64,000 nt of DNA from Shewanella aquimarina (lineage in GTDB: Bacteria; Pseudomonadota; Gammaproteobacteria; Enterobacterales; Shewanellaceae), in NCBI RefSeq assembly GCF_023349185.1, contig NZ_JAKIKY010000003.1:1-64000 (forward strand). Direction: 5' to 3'. Under the pieces are notes generated by a model, which worked only from the letters and a program-made list of their open reading frames with translations, did not search any database and was not told the DNA's origin. Position numbers and translations under genes: made by a program. Numbering within the stretch: the first letter of the stretch is position 1; each line of letters begins with the position of its first letter. This document shows positions 9,001 through 18,062 of this stretch, piece by piece.

Positions 9001-10047
9001 CATGGGATAATCTTGCGTCAGACTGATCTCACCATCGAGCTGCGCCTTACCATAGTCATGGTCAAGAGCCAGGCTATCGACGGTGATCTTATAGCCGAGG
9101 TAGCTGCCCGCGAGGTCGATGGCGGCAAACTTATCGACACGCTCGCCGAGCCTGAGCTGGCTGTCAACCAGCTGCGCGCCGTCGACAAAGATAGGCATGG
9201 GGATCTCGACCTCTGGCAGATGGCTTAGGGGCCAGTCTGTCTCATCTTGCCGGTTTGCTGTTGCCTGTGCCTGGGCTGGCGCTGGCGTAGGCACTTGAGT
9301 CTGAGTGTTTGTCTCATTGTTAGTATGAGAGTTAGGCTGAGTGTAAGCCTGAGCCGAGCCCTCGTCTTGTCCTAGGGGGATAGACACCATCAGCCCTTTG
9401 CTGTCGAGCCGATTGACCCGCAGGCCCGTCTCGAGCCAGCTGGCCTTGGCCGCGAGTTGCTCGGCATTAAACTGCATCTGATTCACCCGCACCCGGATCT
9501 GATTGAGGTCGCTCTGTGTGAGGATGATGCCGAAGGGCAGGGTGAGCGGGCCATCGTCCTCGATTTGCTCAACGGGCGGTTTTATTTCTGGTGTCGATGC
9601 CAGCTTGTCGGTATCTATCTCTACCCGCACCGCGTCGGCGCCAAGGGAATCGACACAGAGCTGACGCTGCAGCAGGCACAGGGGACGCCATTTGAGGCTA
9701 AGCCCCTCTGTTTCGACCTCAATGCCCGCCATCTGCCACTTGGCATGTTGCAGCTTTAGCTGACCATTGAGTGTGCCGCCGCCATAGCTCAGGTTTAAGT
9801 CTGGCACTAAGAGATCGGCGAGATTCACCGCCACATGACTGCCAAAGGGGGTACCTATCAGTATGGCCAGGGGGATAAGCAAGGCCAGCGGCAGATAGAG
9901 CAGCACGCGAACCAGGTTACGCAGCCAATAGGCCAGGCGGTACGGCAAAGATCTTGGCCTTTGCGCCTTTCCATTTGAGGGCGTTTCGCCTTTAAGCCCC
10001 TGGGCCTGCTCCTGAGACGGGGTTAAATCACCGGGCGTTTCTATCAT
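6082..10047 (-). CDS. tamB: Translocation and assembly module protein TamB
   Basis: Giant inner-membrane-anchored AsmA-like protein of 1321 residues that spans the periplasm to TamA and supports outer-membrane protein insertion and phospholipid transport. A long cytoplasmic N-terminus precedes one membrane helix at about residues 45-68. The rest is beta-repeat groove ending in a DUF490 domain with the typical C-terminal DIYYSFDID. Residues about 228-270 form a low-complexity Q/T/N/P/A insert not expected in the groove. The start codon overlaps the tamA stop by 4 bp (10044-10047), so the two are translationally coupled. Confidence 0.95.
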   Translation of the reverse strand: MIETPGDLTPSQEQAQGLKGETPSNGKAQRPRSLPYRLAYWLRNLVRVLLYLPLALLIPLAILIGTPFGSHVAVNLADLLVPDLNLSYGGGTLNGQLKLQHAKWQMAGIEVETEGLSLKWRPLCLLQRQLCVDSLGADAVRVEIDTDKLASTPEIKPPVEQIEDDGPLTLPFGIILTQSDLNQIRVRVNQMQFNAEQLAAKASWLETGLRVNRLDSKGLMVSIPLGQDEGSAQAYTQPNSHTNNETNTQTQVPTPAPAQAQATANRQDETDWPLSHLPEVEIPMPIFVDGAQLVDSQLRLGERVDKFAAIDLAGSYLGYKITVDSLALDHDYGKAQLDGEISLTQDYPMAIHLQADLNANGVSELPELKRQRLNAEIKGGFADLAVKLKGEGHLLLDLDAKANLSTAALPYELHLSSPHLMWPLAQAQYEAKALTLESSGSLKAQRLKLNGELRTPYHPWLTLDTELSHQDQQLEVATLRVDSEMGKLDLSGALGYGQNISWQLAASTQGLDLAQLNVTPEQHLPATLVNGSLHSKGEFSDKAWSIGISQADLEGHVDQYPLKVQGDIALNDKFQLNAEHLQIDALESQLTLSGRVDDVWALDGQLSVPALSLWDPSASGAIKAVINVSGDDEHPEVAINADTIELKYADITVDKAKLIAFYRPQDAHQFALSLKSTDIKGQGMALSNLTLGVKGDITRQKLGLQTYGDLQLNTSIASTYDDKAQRFDAKIKRISLNSRLGPMALDEPIDLYWDNQQAKGQLSPFCWRHNAASLCLTDPAEFGDKGDTRLQLVGDLGALLAPVLPENLKWQGPTQLDGEFRWAKGAKPTGMLTLAMAPGQFDLTTTKRQIQAQYRYLNLKARLDKQQLGIDAQLESKRFAKIDSQLTISSDPEHRLSGKIDLKDIDLHALSDFTPQLEVLSGQVSSAIILGGTLNQPDLSGTVDLVDGQLAAAANPTLLDNISLKLTLQGQTGRVAGQWTMGDGKAGIEGDIDWTEGLNGKLNFSGDKLAIIQPPLAILDVSPDIDISFSNKHLDIRGKLDVPSGHITIAQLPEGGVAESSDVVFNDSLASQVQVKDPIAVTSQIAIQVGDKLIVDGMGLRGLLVGTLELRQAAFKPPLLYGDIKVVNGNYKFMGQTLSIKAGEVQFVGPMAVPNLNIEAIREIKDEDVVAGVRITGTPQKPIVTLFSTPSKEQAEILSYIIKGTGFNSNDSDQNSALMMGAALTLGNQLGKNAFGNLGSSASNIIEKLGISNVQFDANDDGKVAISGFIGDDLMVKYGVGVFNPGYEMTVRYYLMSQLYLESVSGTISKTLDIYYSFDID

Positions 10048-11954
10048 AGCTCTGCCCCCATGGTGATATGGATGCGCCAGCTGCGATCCACTGTGTCTGT
10101 CTCTTTCAGACCGACGCCGAGATCCAGCTTGATCGGCCCTATGGGGGAGATCCAGTGGATGCCGCCGCCAACCGAGACTATGGGCTCGAACTGCTGACTG
10201 TCGAAGGCGCTACCGGCATCCATAAAGCTGGCGACTCGCCATGTCGGGGTAAGATAGTATTGATATTCCAGGCTGCCGACAAGCAGATAGCGGCCACCGA
10301 CCACCACGCGGGCCAGCTGACCCTCGTTATTGGTATAGTCGATATGGGGGCCGAGTTCGTGATAGCTATAGCCGCGGATGCTTTGATCGCCCCCGGCGAA
10401 GTAGCGTAGCGACGGCGGTACCAAGGGCAGTTCGTCATCTTTGACCAGGTTGGCGCCCAGATCCAGCCGGGAGACAAACCTGTGTTTGTCGAATAAGGTG
10501 TCTATCCACTTAAACTTGGCCTGTAGCCGAGTCAGGCGCAGATCTGAGCCCAGTGTCGGGTCGGCATGTTCCAGGCTGTAATATTGAAAGAAGCCCGACT
10601 TAGGATCCAGACTCTTGTCGCCACGAGTGGTTTTCGACAGGCTGGTGCCCAGCAGTAAAACGTCGGGATCATAATCGATATCCGACTGAGCATATTCTTC
10701 GTTGATGGCATCTAACGAATAGGTAAACAGCCATTGATTCTTTAACCGCTTCTGCCTGACGACCCCGACGAGTTTCTTGACCGATTCCAGCTCGCCTGTG
10801 TTACGAAAGTCGCGTTTATCGGCGTCATAGACTTGAGTGACCCCATACTTATCCCTGAGCAGGCCGACACGTATCTTGAGCTGATCGTCCAGCGGATGGC
10901 TCATGGGGATGGTGTAGGTGGTGAGAAATTTGGGCCTGTCCGGCGACCATTCTACGCTGCTCTCCTGGGAGTGGCCGTAACGATTGATCTGCGGCGTTCG
11001 CCAGGTGACCCTGACTCTGGGCTCGATATTATTGTCGATGGAGTTACCGACGTCGGCGCCCAAACCCAGCTCGATAGAGTGACTGGGCCTTGGGGTGACC
11101 TCTACCCGAATGGGAACCCTGTCGTCCTGCATCTTATCGAGCTGAGGCAGCACCTTGATGTTGGTGAAGTAGCCAGTATCGACCAGCTCCCGGTTGAGTG
11201 CACCTAATTTACCCGTGCTGTAGTGGGAATCTGGCTCAAAAGGGATCAACTTGTCGAGAAAACCAGGCACCAAGTCGTGGCCGTTGAAGCTCACCTCGCC
11301 GATGCGATAGCGCGGGCCTGAGTCGTAATGCAGGCTGATCTGTGCGCTGTCGAGATCCCGGTTGACCACTATCTGGTTGGTGAGGTACTTGCCTTCGAAA
11401 TAGCCCCTGGCCAACGCATAGGTGAGCAGCTGAGACTTGATCGCCTCATATTCACCATGATTGAGCACATCGCCAGGCTTTAGGCTGATCTGCTCTAGCC
11501 AGTCGTTGACCGCCTTGTCATCGAGGATCTCGCCTGTCAGTTGAATGTCGATCCACTGGATCACCGTCGGCGCACCTGGCGTGATAGATAGGCGTAGGGT
11601 CCAGGGGCCGGTTTCTGGGCTCTCCAGTTGCTGGTCTATCTTGCCCTTGTAGTAGCCGAGGGAGTGCAGCGCAGCCTCGATGTTTTCATCGGCGTTGAAG
11701 ATAAAGGCTCGGCGTTGCACCTCAGAGCTTGGCAGGGCGCCAAGGTGAGCCGTGATGTTGCGTTTAAGAGCCTTGTCGGCGCCGTCTATCTCGACCGTTA
11801 ACCAGTCGTTCGCCCAGACAGACGATATCCCCATGCACAGGCAGAGTAGGGCGAGTGTCGATAGCCGGGATAAGGTCGCAAAGATCCGCAAGAAAAAGGC
11901 TCTATCTAGTTGAAAAGTTTGTTGCTGTTTATTGTCGCAGATTATGGAGGCCAA
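10044..11954 (-). CDS. tamA: Translocation and assembly module protein TamA
   Basis: Outer-membrane protein of the BamA/Omp85 family, about 636 residues. A signal peptide ends near Ala48 (VWA-ND), then come three POTRA domains (about 50-290) and a 16-strand barrel ending at the C-terminus. Barrel features include RFVSRLDLGANL, the RGY-containing loop 6 motif (SIRGYSYHELGP) and the closing ITMGAEL. It works with TamB encoded directly downstream. The start at 11954 is a TTG without an obvious Shine-Dalgarno, and the N-terminus ahead of the signal peptide is long, so the true start may lie somewhat further in. Confidence 0.94.
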   Translation of the reverse strand: MASIICDNKQQQTFQLDRAFFLRIFATLSRLSTLALLCLCMGISSVWANDWLTVEIDGADKALKRNITAHLGALPSSEVQRRAFIFNADENIEAALHSLGYYKGKIDQQLESPETGPWTLRLSITPGAPTVIQWIDIQLTGEILDDKAVNDWLEQISLKPGDVLNHGEYEAIKSQLLTYALARGYFEGKYLTNQIVVNRDLDSAQISLHYDSGPRYRIGEVSFNGHDLVPGFLDKLIPFEPDSHYSTGKLGALNRELVDTGYFTNIKVLPQLDKMQDDRVPIRVEVTPRPSHSIELGLGADVGNSIDNNIEPRVRVTWRTPQINRYGHSQESSVEWSPDRPKFLTTYTIPMSHPLDDQLKIRVGLLRDKYGVTQVYDADKRDFRNTGELESVKKLVGVVRQKRLKNQWLFTYSLDAINEEYAQSDIDYDPDVLLLGTSLSKTTRGDKSLDPKSGFFQYYSLEHADPTLGSDLRLTRLQAKFKWIDTLFDKHRFVSRLDLGANLVKDDELPLVPPSLRYFAGGDQSIRGYSYHELGPHIDYTNNEGQLARVVVGGRYLLVGSLEYQYYLTPTWRVASFMDAGSAFDSQQFEPIVSVGGGIHWISPIGPIKLDLGVGLKETDTVDRSWRIHITMGAEL

Positions 11955-12024
11955 GCAAGATGATGATTGTAATTAATGATGAAAATCGGTACAAAGAAGG
12001 CAAACAATAACGAGGAAGCCTACC

Positions 12025-13071
12025 GTGAGAAGCACTATTACCCCCACCCTGTTAGCCGGACTGTTGAGCCTGTTGATGAGCACCTCTGCTGCGGCCGAGA
12101 ACCAGCCATTTTCTATCGCCATCCATGGCGGTGCCGGCACCATCTCTAAGGCCAAGCTGACCGAGGCGCAGCAGCAAGCCTACCGTGACAAACTCAAGCA
12201 GGCGGTGGATGCCGGTTACAAGGTGCTGGAAAAGGGGGGCGATAGCCTGACGGCGGTGACCACTGCCATCAATATTCTCGAAGACAGCCCGCTGTTTAAC
12301 GCTGGTAAAGGCGCCGTCTATACCTATGACGGCACCCACGAGATGGACGCCTCCATCATGGATGGTCGCACCCTCAATGCCGGCGCGGTGGCCGGCGTTA
12401 AACATATCAAGAATCCCATCGATCTGGCGCGCGCCGTGATGGACAAGTCGCCTCATGTGATGCTGTCGGGCCAAGGCGCCGAAGAGTTTGCCCTAAGCCA
12501 AGATTTCAGCCTGGTACCCGTGACCTATTTTGATACCGACAGCCGCTACCAGCAGCTCATCGATGCCAAGGCCAAGCTGAAACAGGCCGAGAGTGAGTCG
12601 GGTGGCAAGCCAGATTACCAGGCATCGGTAGATTACCTGGATCTGGATTATAAATTTGGCACCGTGGGCGCCGTGGCTCTGGATAAGCAGGGCAACCTGG
12701 CCGCCGGCACCTCAACCGGTGGCATGACGGTTAAGCGCTTCGGGCGCATCGGCGATTCGCCGGTCATCGGAGCGGGCACCTACGCGGAAAACCAGGTGTG
12801 CGCCGTGTCGGCCACAGGCCATGGTGAGTACTTTATTCGTTACCATGTGGCGGGGGATATCTGCGCCAAGGTGAAGTATCAGCAGAAATCAATTCTGCAG
12901 GCGGCGGATGAGGTGATCAATCAGCGGCTTATCACCGCGGGCGGCACCGGCGGGGTGATCGCCATCGACCAGCGCGGCAATATCGCCACCCCATTTAACA
13001 CCGAAGGCATGTACCGCGCGACCCGTAAGGGCGGAGAGCAGGCTAAGGTGATGATTTGGCAGGATAACTGA
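12025..13071 (+). CDS. iaaA: Isoaspartyl peptidase / plant-type L-asparaginase
   Basis: N-terminal-nucleophile hydrolase that splits beta-aspartyl dipeptides and asparagine after cutting itself into two subunits. The signal peptide is residues 1-24 (TSAAA-EN), so the enzyme acts in the periplasm, unlike the cytoplasmic E. coli IaaA. AIHGGAGTI is near the N-terminus. The autocleavage nucleophile is Thr213 in KFGTVGAVA, followed by the substrate motifs STGGMTVKRFGRIGDSP and ATGHGEYF. The GTG start at 12025 has GAGGAA seven bases upstream. It is divergent from tamA with only 70 bp between them. Confidence 0.92.
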   Translation: MRSTITPTLLAGLLSLLMSTSAAAENQPFSIAIHGGAGTISKAKLTEAQQQAYRDKLKQAVDAGYKVLEKGGDSLTAVTTAINILEDSPLFNAGKGAVYTYDGTHEMDASIMDGRTLNAGAVAGVKHIKNPIDLARAVMDKSPHVMLSGQGAEEFALSQDFSLVPVTYFDTDSRYQQLIDAKAKLKQAESESGGKPDYQASVDYLDLDYKFGTVGAVALDKQGNLAAGTSTGGMTVKRFGRIGDSPVIGAGTYAENQVCAVSATGHGEYFIRYHVAGDICAKVKYQQKSILQAADEVINQRLITAGGTGGVIAIDQRGNIATPFNTEGMYRATRKGGEQAKVMIWQDN

Positions 13072-13104
13072 TCTGCGTTATCTGGCTAAAAATTTAATTT
13101 AAGT

Positions 13105-13135
13105 GAGGCTCGCAGCCTGTGTTGCGGCCTCGTTT
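13105..13135 (+). terminator. Probable terminator after iaaA
   Basis: GAGGC-T-CGCA and TGCG-GCCTC form a bulged 9-bp stem with an 8-nt loop, followed by GTTTTC. It lies 33 bp after the stop codon. Confidence 0.6.
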
Positions 13136-13436
13136 TCATCTGCCGTTTGCACTCTTTGCGAACTCCTCGATTAACCCGCCAGACACTTCCTTAAAGGCCC
13201 GCTTCACTTACTTAAGATAAGTGGATTGTGCTGCAAAAGGCCTCCTAAGCTGTCAATTGTGCTTCACACCCGGCGTATTAACTTTATGTAAAATTTGTAA
13301 CCTCTTTGTCACTAAGCTGATTTATAGTGTGCGCTGGTCGCAGGATCAGCACCGCAGTAATTTGAGCGTTAAGACTCGAATACTGCTTAAGAAAACTAGT
13401 TAAACACTAGGTTAATGGATAAATTTAGGGGTTAAT
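13136..13436 (+). other. Gene-free leader region of the exeM-like gene
   Basis: About 300 bp between the iaaA terminator and the nuclease gene. It is AT-rich near the downstream end and AGGGG precedes the ATG at 13437. I see no convincing gene; a 60-codon open frame at 13221 lacks coding character. Confidence 0.5.
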
Positions 13437-16274
13437 ATGTTTACCAAAGCAAGCGCGCTTGCCTTGGCGATTGGTGGTGTCTCCACCTTTGCCCAGGCCG
13501 CAGACGATCTGATCATCTCAGAGTATGTAGAAGGCAGCAGCAACAACAAGGCCGTCGAATTCTACAATCCCACCGGCGCCGAAATCGATTTAAGTCAGTA
13601 TCGACTCGAGTTCTACTTTAACGGCAACACTAGTGCCGGTTCTACTATCGCCCTTAGCGGTAGTCTGGCCGCTGGCAAGACTTTTGTGCTGGCCGACAAC
13701 GATGCCGCAGGTGAGATCTTGGCCGTCGCCGACCAGCTCAGCACAGCCAGTTTCTTCAATGGTGATGACACCTTAGTGCTGCGCAAGCAGGGCGTGGTGA
13801 TCGACAGCCTAGGCCAGTTGGGTACAGATCCGGGCTCTGAGTGGGGCAGCGGCGATCTGTCGACCCAGAACAACACCCTGCGCCGAGATCCTAACCAGCT
13901 GATCGCCGATACCCAGCTCGATGATGCCGTGACCCTGGCCACCTGGACAGGTCATGCACAGGATGATTTTAGCGATCTTGGCCAGTTTGCCGGTCAGGGG
14001 CCGACAGACCCAACCGACCCGACGGATCCGACTGAGCCGCCGGTTGGCCTGGTCTGTCATGATCCCGCCACCAAGATCTCAGCACTGCAGGGCAGCGGCG
14101 ATACCAGCCCGCTCAATGGTCAGAGTGTGACGGTCGAGGCTATCGTGACCAGCAATCAGGAGGCAGGCCTTAAGGGTCTGTTCCTGCAGATGGCCGATGC
14201 CGAGGTCGACGGTGACATCAACACCTCCGAAGGTGTGTTTGTCTATACAGGTGGTTCGCTGGGTTATCAGGCGGGGGATCGTATTCGTCTGAGCGCCACG
14301 GTTAAGGAGTATAACGGCCTGACCGAACTGACCAATGTGAGCGACCACGCCTTGTGCGGTTCGGCGCAGGCTATGCCGACCGCCGCCGAGGTGAGCCTGC
14401 CCCTGACAAAGAGCAGCGACCTGGAAGCGGTTGAAGGCATGCGTGTTCACTTTACTCAGAACCTGGTGGTGAACGAGGTTTATAACTTAGGACGCTATGG
14501 TGAGATTTTGCTCGGCAGTAAGCGTCATTTCATCGGGACTCAGGTGGCCGAGCCTGGCAGTGAGGCGCTGGCGGTCAGCCAGGCTAACGCCTTAGACTCA
14601 GTGCTGCTGGACGATGGATTAACCTCGCAAAACCCAGATCCTGTGCGTTACCCAGCACCAGGCCTGAGCGCCGACAATACTGTGCGTGTGGGTGACTCTA
14701 TTACCCAGCTTAACGCCGTGATGCACTATGGCTTTGGCAAGTATCGGTTGATGCCAATCGATACGGTGAACTTTGTAGCCACCAACCCAAGAAGCAGTGA
14801 GCCAGCCCTAGCCGAGGGCGCTAACCTTAAGGTGGCCAGTTTCAACGTGCTTAACTACTTCAATGGCGACGGTCAGGGCGGTGGCTTCCCAACGGCACGG
14901 GGCGCCGATACCCCGAGCGAGTTTGCCCGTCAGCGCGCCAAGATCATCAGTGCCATGGTCAGCATCGATGCCGATATCTTTGGCTTGATGGAGATAGAAA
15001 ACGACGGCTTTGGTAGTGAGTCTGCCATCAATGACCTGGTGAGTGGTTTAAACCAGGCGGTGGGCGAGACAAGATACCAATATATCTCGGCGCCAACACC
15101 AACCATAGGCACAGACGCCATCACAGTGGGTATGCTCTATCGCAGCGATCGCGTCACACCTGTTGGGGCGGCCAAGGTACTGTCCAGCGCAAACTCGCCA
15201 CTGGATGAACAAGGTGAGGTGCTGTTTAACGATGGCAAGAACCGTCCTAGTCTGACACAGGCCTTCGAGGTCTTGGGTGAAGATCAGCAGATCGTGGTGG
15301 CGGTGAATCACCTCAAGTCTAAGGGGAGCGATTGTGTCAGCTTAGGGGATCCTGATCTGGGCGATGGTCAGGGCAACTGTAACCTGACCCGTACCCGCGC
15401 GGCTACCGCCCTGGGTCGCTGGCTAGCCAGCGAGTATGGCGAGCTGCCAACCCTTGTCATAGGGGACATGAACGCCTATGCCAAGGAAGATCCTATAGAT
15501 GCGTTACGTGGCGCCGGCTATCTCGAGCTGTTCGACCATCTGGGTAAGACAGGTGCATACTCCTATGTCTTCTCCGGTGAAACGGGGCAACTGGATCATG
15601 CACTGGCCAATACTCAATTGGCCGACAAGGTAGTGGATGTGACCGAGTGGCATATTAACACCGACGAGCCGAGGCTGCTGGATTACAACGAAGAGTTTAA
15701 GTCGGCGGATCAGATTGCCTCGCTCTATAGCAGCCATGCCTATCGCTCTTCGGATCACGACCCTGTAGTGATCGCTTTGCTACTCGAGCGTGAGACCATA
15801 GCGCCAGTGGCTGGCTTTAGCTATGCGCTACAGGGCCGCACCCTGAGCCTAGTGAGCAGCGCTATGGACGAAGACGGTGAGATTGTCGATTACCAGTGGG
15901 ATCTGGGCAATGGCGAGACCGCTGGCGGCGAGCAGCTAAGCTATCGTTACGCCAAGGCCGGTGAATACCCAGTGACCCTGACGGTAACCGATAACGATGG
16001 TCTGAGTCATAGTGTGACCCAGATGGTTAAGGTGCAGGTGAAGCTGCAAAAGCCTGTTGCCGTTATCGAGCATCTGGATCTCTGGTTTATGGATATCTTT
16101 GTCTCGCTCAGCTATGACACAGACGGTGAGATAGTGTCGCAGTCCTGGAAATTTAACAACGGCAGCAAGCAGAGAGGCCCTGTGGGCTTCAGCTTTGGAC
16201 ATCGCGCCAACAAGGTGAAACTCACCGTTGAGGATAACGATGGCCTCAAGGGTAAGGCTAAGCTGAATTTCTAG
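13437..16274 (+). CDS. exeM: ExeM/NucH-type extracellular endonuclease
   Basis: Secreted nuclease of 945 residues. A signal peptide ends near residue 22 (FAQA-AD). It is followed by a lamin-tail domain (23 to about 160), a repeated Pro-Thr-Asp linker at 188-202, an OB-fold-like segment, and an endonuclease/exonuclease/phosphatase domain containing KVASFNVLNYF, GLMEIEND, NHLKSKGSDC, GDMNAY and SSDHDPV. One clear PKD domain (VDYQWDLGNGET) and a second PKD-like C-terminal domain follow. In Shewanella, ExeM degrades extracellular DNA and affects biofilm. This copy lacks the GlyGly-CTERM tail often found in the family, so it is probably released rather than anchored. Confidence 0.88.
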   Translation: MFTKASALALAIGGVSTFAQAADDLIISEYVEGSSNNKAVEFYNPTGAEIDLSQYRLEFYFNGNTSAGSTIALSGSLAAGKTFVLADNDAAGEILAVADQLSTASFFNGDDTLVLRKQGVVIDSLGQLGTDPGSEWGSGDLSTQNNTLRRDPNQLIADTQLDDAVTLATWTGHAQDDFSDLGQFAGQGPTDPTDPTDPTEPPVGLVCHDPATKISALQGSGDTSPLNGQSVTVEAIVTSNQEAGLKGLFLQMADAEVDGDINTSEGVFVYTGGSLGYQAGDRIRLSATVKEYNGLTELTNVSDHALCGSAQAMPTAAEVSLPLTKSSDLEAVEGMRVHFTQNLVVNEVYNLGRYGEILLGSKRHFIGTQVAEPGSEALAVSQANALDSVLLDDGLTSQNPDPVRYPAPGLSADNTVRVGDSITQLNAVMHYGFGKYRLMPIDTVNFVATNPRSSEPALAEGANLKVASFNVLNYFNGDGQGGGFPTARGADTPSEFARQRAKIISAMVSIDADIFGLMEIENDGFGSESAINDLVSGLNQAVGETRYQYISAPTPTIGTDAITVGMLYRSDRVTPVGAAKVLSSANSPLDEQGEVLFNDGKNRPSLTQAFEVLGEDQQIVVAVNHLKSKGSDCVSLGDPDLGDGQGNCNLTRTRAATALGRWLASEYGELPTLVIGDMNAYAKEDPIDALRGAGYLELFDHLGKTGAYSYVFSGETGQLDHALANTQLADKVVDVTEWHINTDEPRLLDYNEEFKSADQIASLYSSHAYRSSDHDPVVIALLLERETIAPVAGFSYALQGRTLSLVSSAMDEDGEIVDYQWDLGNGETAGGEQLSYRYAKAGEYPVTLTVTDNDGLSHSVTQMVKVQVKLQKPVAVIEHLDLWFMDIFVSLSYDTDGEIVSQSWKFNNGSKQRGPVGFSFGHRANKVKLTVEDNDGLKGKAKLNF

Positions 16275-16295
16275 TGCTGAGTTTCTCATGATTTG

Positions 16296-16324
16296 AAAAG
16301 GCCGCCTCAGGGTGGCCTTTTTTA
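16296..16324 (+). terminator. Terminator of the exeM-like gene
   Basis: AAAGGCC/GGCCTTT with an inner CC/GG and a 4-nt loop, followed by a T run, 22 bp past the stop codon. Confidence 0.85.
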
Positions 16325-16444
16325 TGCTTAATTTAGCGATAAATTTTAGCAAGCCTCTGTATTTAATTGGCAAAAACCAAATTTCTTACCGGCTAATAGC
16401 TAAAGGTTTCCTCTGGGACTGGGTTAGCTAAAAATGTTCTTAAC

Positions 16445-16463
16445 AATAATCATTTCTATTATC
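16445..16463. promoter_or_regulatory. Fur-box-like sequence before the Usp gene
   Basis: AATAATCATTTCTATTATC agrees with the 19-bp Fur consensus at 13 positions and keeps both outer ATAAT/ATTAT arms. It lies about 100 bp upstream of the Usp gene. The core is degenerate. Confidence 0.3.
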
Positions 16464-16563
16464 ATGTGGTTGCCGCAAACCCACGCCAATAAAGGGCTGG
16501 CGCCATTTTAGGGGCCGTTGCTTGAGCTACAATTAGGTGCGAATCCTAGGTGAGAGCAAAGTT

Positions 16564-17493
16564 ATGGATAGCTATCAGAGACTTTTAGTGGTTGTGGATG
16601 AACACGATTTCAGCTTAAAGGCCGTTTCCCGCGCCGTGTATTTGGCCAGTAAAACCCACGCGGCAATCATAGTGATGATGTTAGAGCACAGCCATTTCGT
16701 TAACCGTTTGGTGGATACCTTCGAGGCAGACGCCAGCAAGGGGCAGGCACAACCCTTAACCAAGGAGGGTAAACTGAGTTGTTTAAATGCCTTCATCAGC
16801 CAGGCCGCCCAGTCGGGCCTCACGATTTCTAAGGCGTCTATCACCTGTCACTGCAGCGACGATATATTGCAGTTTTGCGATGATTTTAAGGTGGATGCGG
16901 TGATCTTGGCCGCCTCACGCCATACGCTATGGAACTGGCTGACGATTAAACCTTTGGATGTGCGCCTGATCCGCGAATCCTCCCGCCCAGTGGTGGTGGT
17001 TAAAGATCATCTGTGGCAGCCCGGCGGGCATATTCTCTCTTTGGTGGAGCCTTGCGCCGATGATGTTACCCACAAGGAGCTTAACGACGCCGTGCTGCAG
17101 ACCTCGGAGCATTTCTCCCAGCTGTTGGCGGGAGATTGTCACCTGATCGATTGCTATTATGGCGACACCCCCAGCATGTCGTTTCATCAGGTGTTGACCC
17201 CAGCCAACGATGAGCATTACCACCTGCAGCAGATGTCCCGTTATTCGAATCGCTATCATCTACAGCCCGAGGGGAGTGGGATGAGTAATCATCATCTTCA
17301 TCTGGCCAAGTCTTTACCTGAGGATGCCATCGAATCCTTGGCCAAGGAGGTGGACTCGGAGTTGGTGATAGTGGGCGATACCGGCAATGGTAACATGTTC
17401 TCCAACATGTGTGGCCATGTGGGGGAGCAGGTGATCGACAGGATCCAATGCGATCTTCTCGTGGTTAAGCCGCAGAGCGCACACGCCATGTGA
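16564..17493 (+). CDS. Tandem universal stress protein, UspE-like
   Basis: Cytoplasmic protein of about 309 residues with two Usp domains. The first ends with the DAVILAASRH and SSRPVVVVKD segments and the second with SELVIVGDTGN and CDLLVVKP. UspE-type proteins help in oxidative stress, motility and adhesion. The ATG at 16564 with an upstream GGTGAGAG is preferred to an in-frame GTG at 16537. The second-domain loop GDTGNGNM only partly matches the ATP-binding consensus GxxGxxx(S/T), so nucleotide binding there is uncertain. The gene stands alone, convergent with ydbL. Confidence 0.85.
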   Translation: MDSYQRLLVVVDEHDFSLKAVSRAVYLASKTHAAIIVMMLEHSHFVNRLVDTFEADASKGQAQPLTKEGKLSCLNAFISQAAQSGLTISKASITCHCSDDILQFCDDFKVDAVILAASRHTLWNWLTIKPLDVRLIRESSRPVVVVKDHLWQPGGHILSLVEPCADDVTHKELNDAVLQTSEHFSQLLAGDCHLIDCYYGDTPSMSFHQVLTPANDEHYHLQQMSRYSNRYHLQPEGSGMSNHHLHLAKSLPEDAIESLAKEVDSELVIVGDTGNGNMFSNMCGHVGEQVIDRIQCDLLVVKPQSAHAM

Positions 17494-17666
17494 GCACCCA
17501 AAATCAGCGTAAATGCCGGTCTAAGTACAGGCATGAGCCCTGATATGGTGCTTAGGCAATAACCGTTTAGGCGACAAGGAAACTAAAATGGAGAGGAAAG
17601 TACAAAGGAGAGGCGAGTAAAAAGGAGAGTTTAAGGTAGAGTTAAAAGGAAAGAAGTGGGAATATA

Positions 17667-17700
17667 AATAAGCGACGCATAGGCGTCGCTTATTCGTTTT
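17667..17700 (+). terminator. Terminator between the Usp gene and ydbL
   Basis: Perfect 12-bp stem AATAAGCGACGC/GCGTCGCTTATT with loop ATAG, followed by CGTTTT. It lies between convergent genes and can serve both. Confidence 0.8.
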
Positions 17701-17720
17701 GCAGCTAGAGGGTAAATCCG

Positions 17721-18041
17721 CTATTTCTTGACCCACTTACCCTGGGCGGTCTGAATGTAATGGCCCTTGGCGGCGGCCGCTATCGCCTTTTCGGCGGCCA
17801 GCTTGGCCACGTCATCGACGCTTATCTGGTTTTTACGGGCGATTTTTTCATAGTGGGCCTTGCGCTTGGCGTTGACCGACTTGGCCAGGGCGCTGGCTTC
17901 ACTGTTGTTGACCACCACACCGAGATAGCCGTTGACCTGTTCGCCCACTAACCCTTGCGCCTTGGCGTCTTGCAACGAGATGGCGAAGGCATTGAGGCTG
18001 AGAAGAAGTCCGGCCATGAGGACGAGTATTTTGCTTTTCAT
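17721..18041 (-). CDS. ydbL: YdbL family protein (DUF1318)
   Basis: Small exported protein of about 106 residues. A signal peptide ends after NAFA, and the DUF1318 core contains DAKAQGLVGEQVNGYLG, DDVAKLAAEKAIA and the terminal GKWVKK, closely matching E. coli YdbL. YdbL modulates the YnbE-YdbH phospholipid-transport bridge. The ATG at 18041 has AAGGTG six bases upstream; an in-frame GTG at 18050 is less likely. It is the last gene of ydbH-ynbE-ydbL, with 21 bp to ynbE. Confidence 0.92.
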   Translation of the reverse strand: MKSKILVLMAGLLLSLNAFAISLQDAKAQGLVGEQVNGYLGVVVNNSEASALAKSVNAKRKAHYEKIARKNQISVDDVAKLAAEKAIAAAAKGHYIQTAQGKWVKK

Positions 18042-18062
18042 TGGGATCACCTTATACCTTGA

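Noticed and set aside
13301..13325. Pho-box-like TTGTCAC-TAAG-CTGATTT before the exeM-like gene
   Set aside because: Only 9 of 14 unit positions match, which is too weak to call.
13221..13403. 60-residue open frame before the exeM-like gene
   Set aside because: No ribosome-binding site, no recognisable features, and it covers the probable promoter region.
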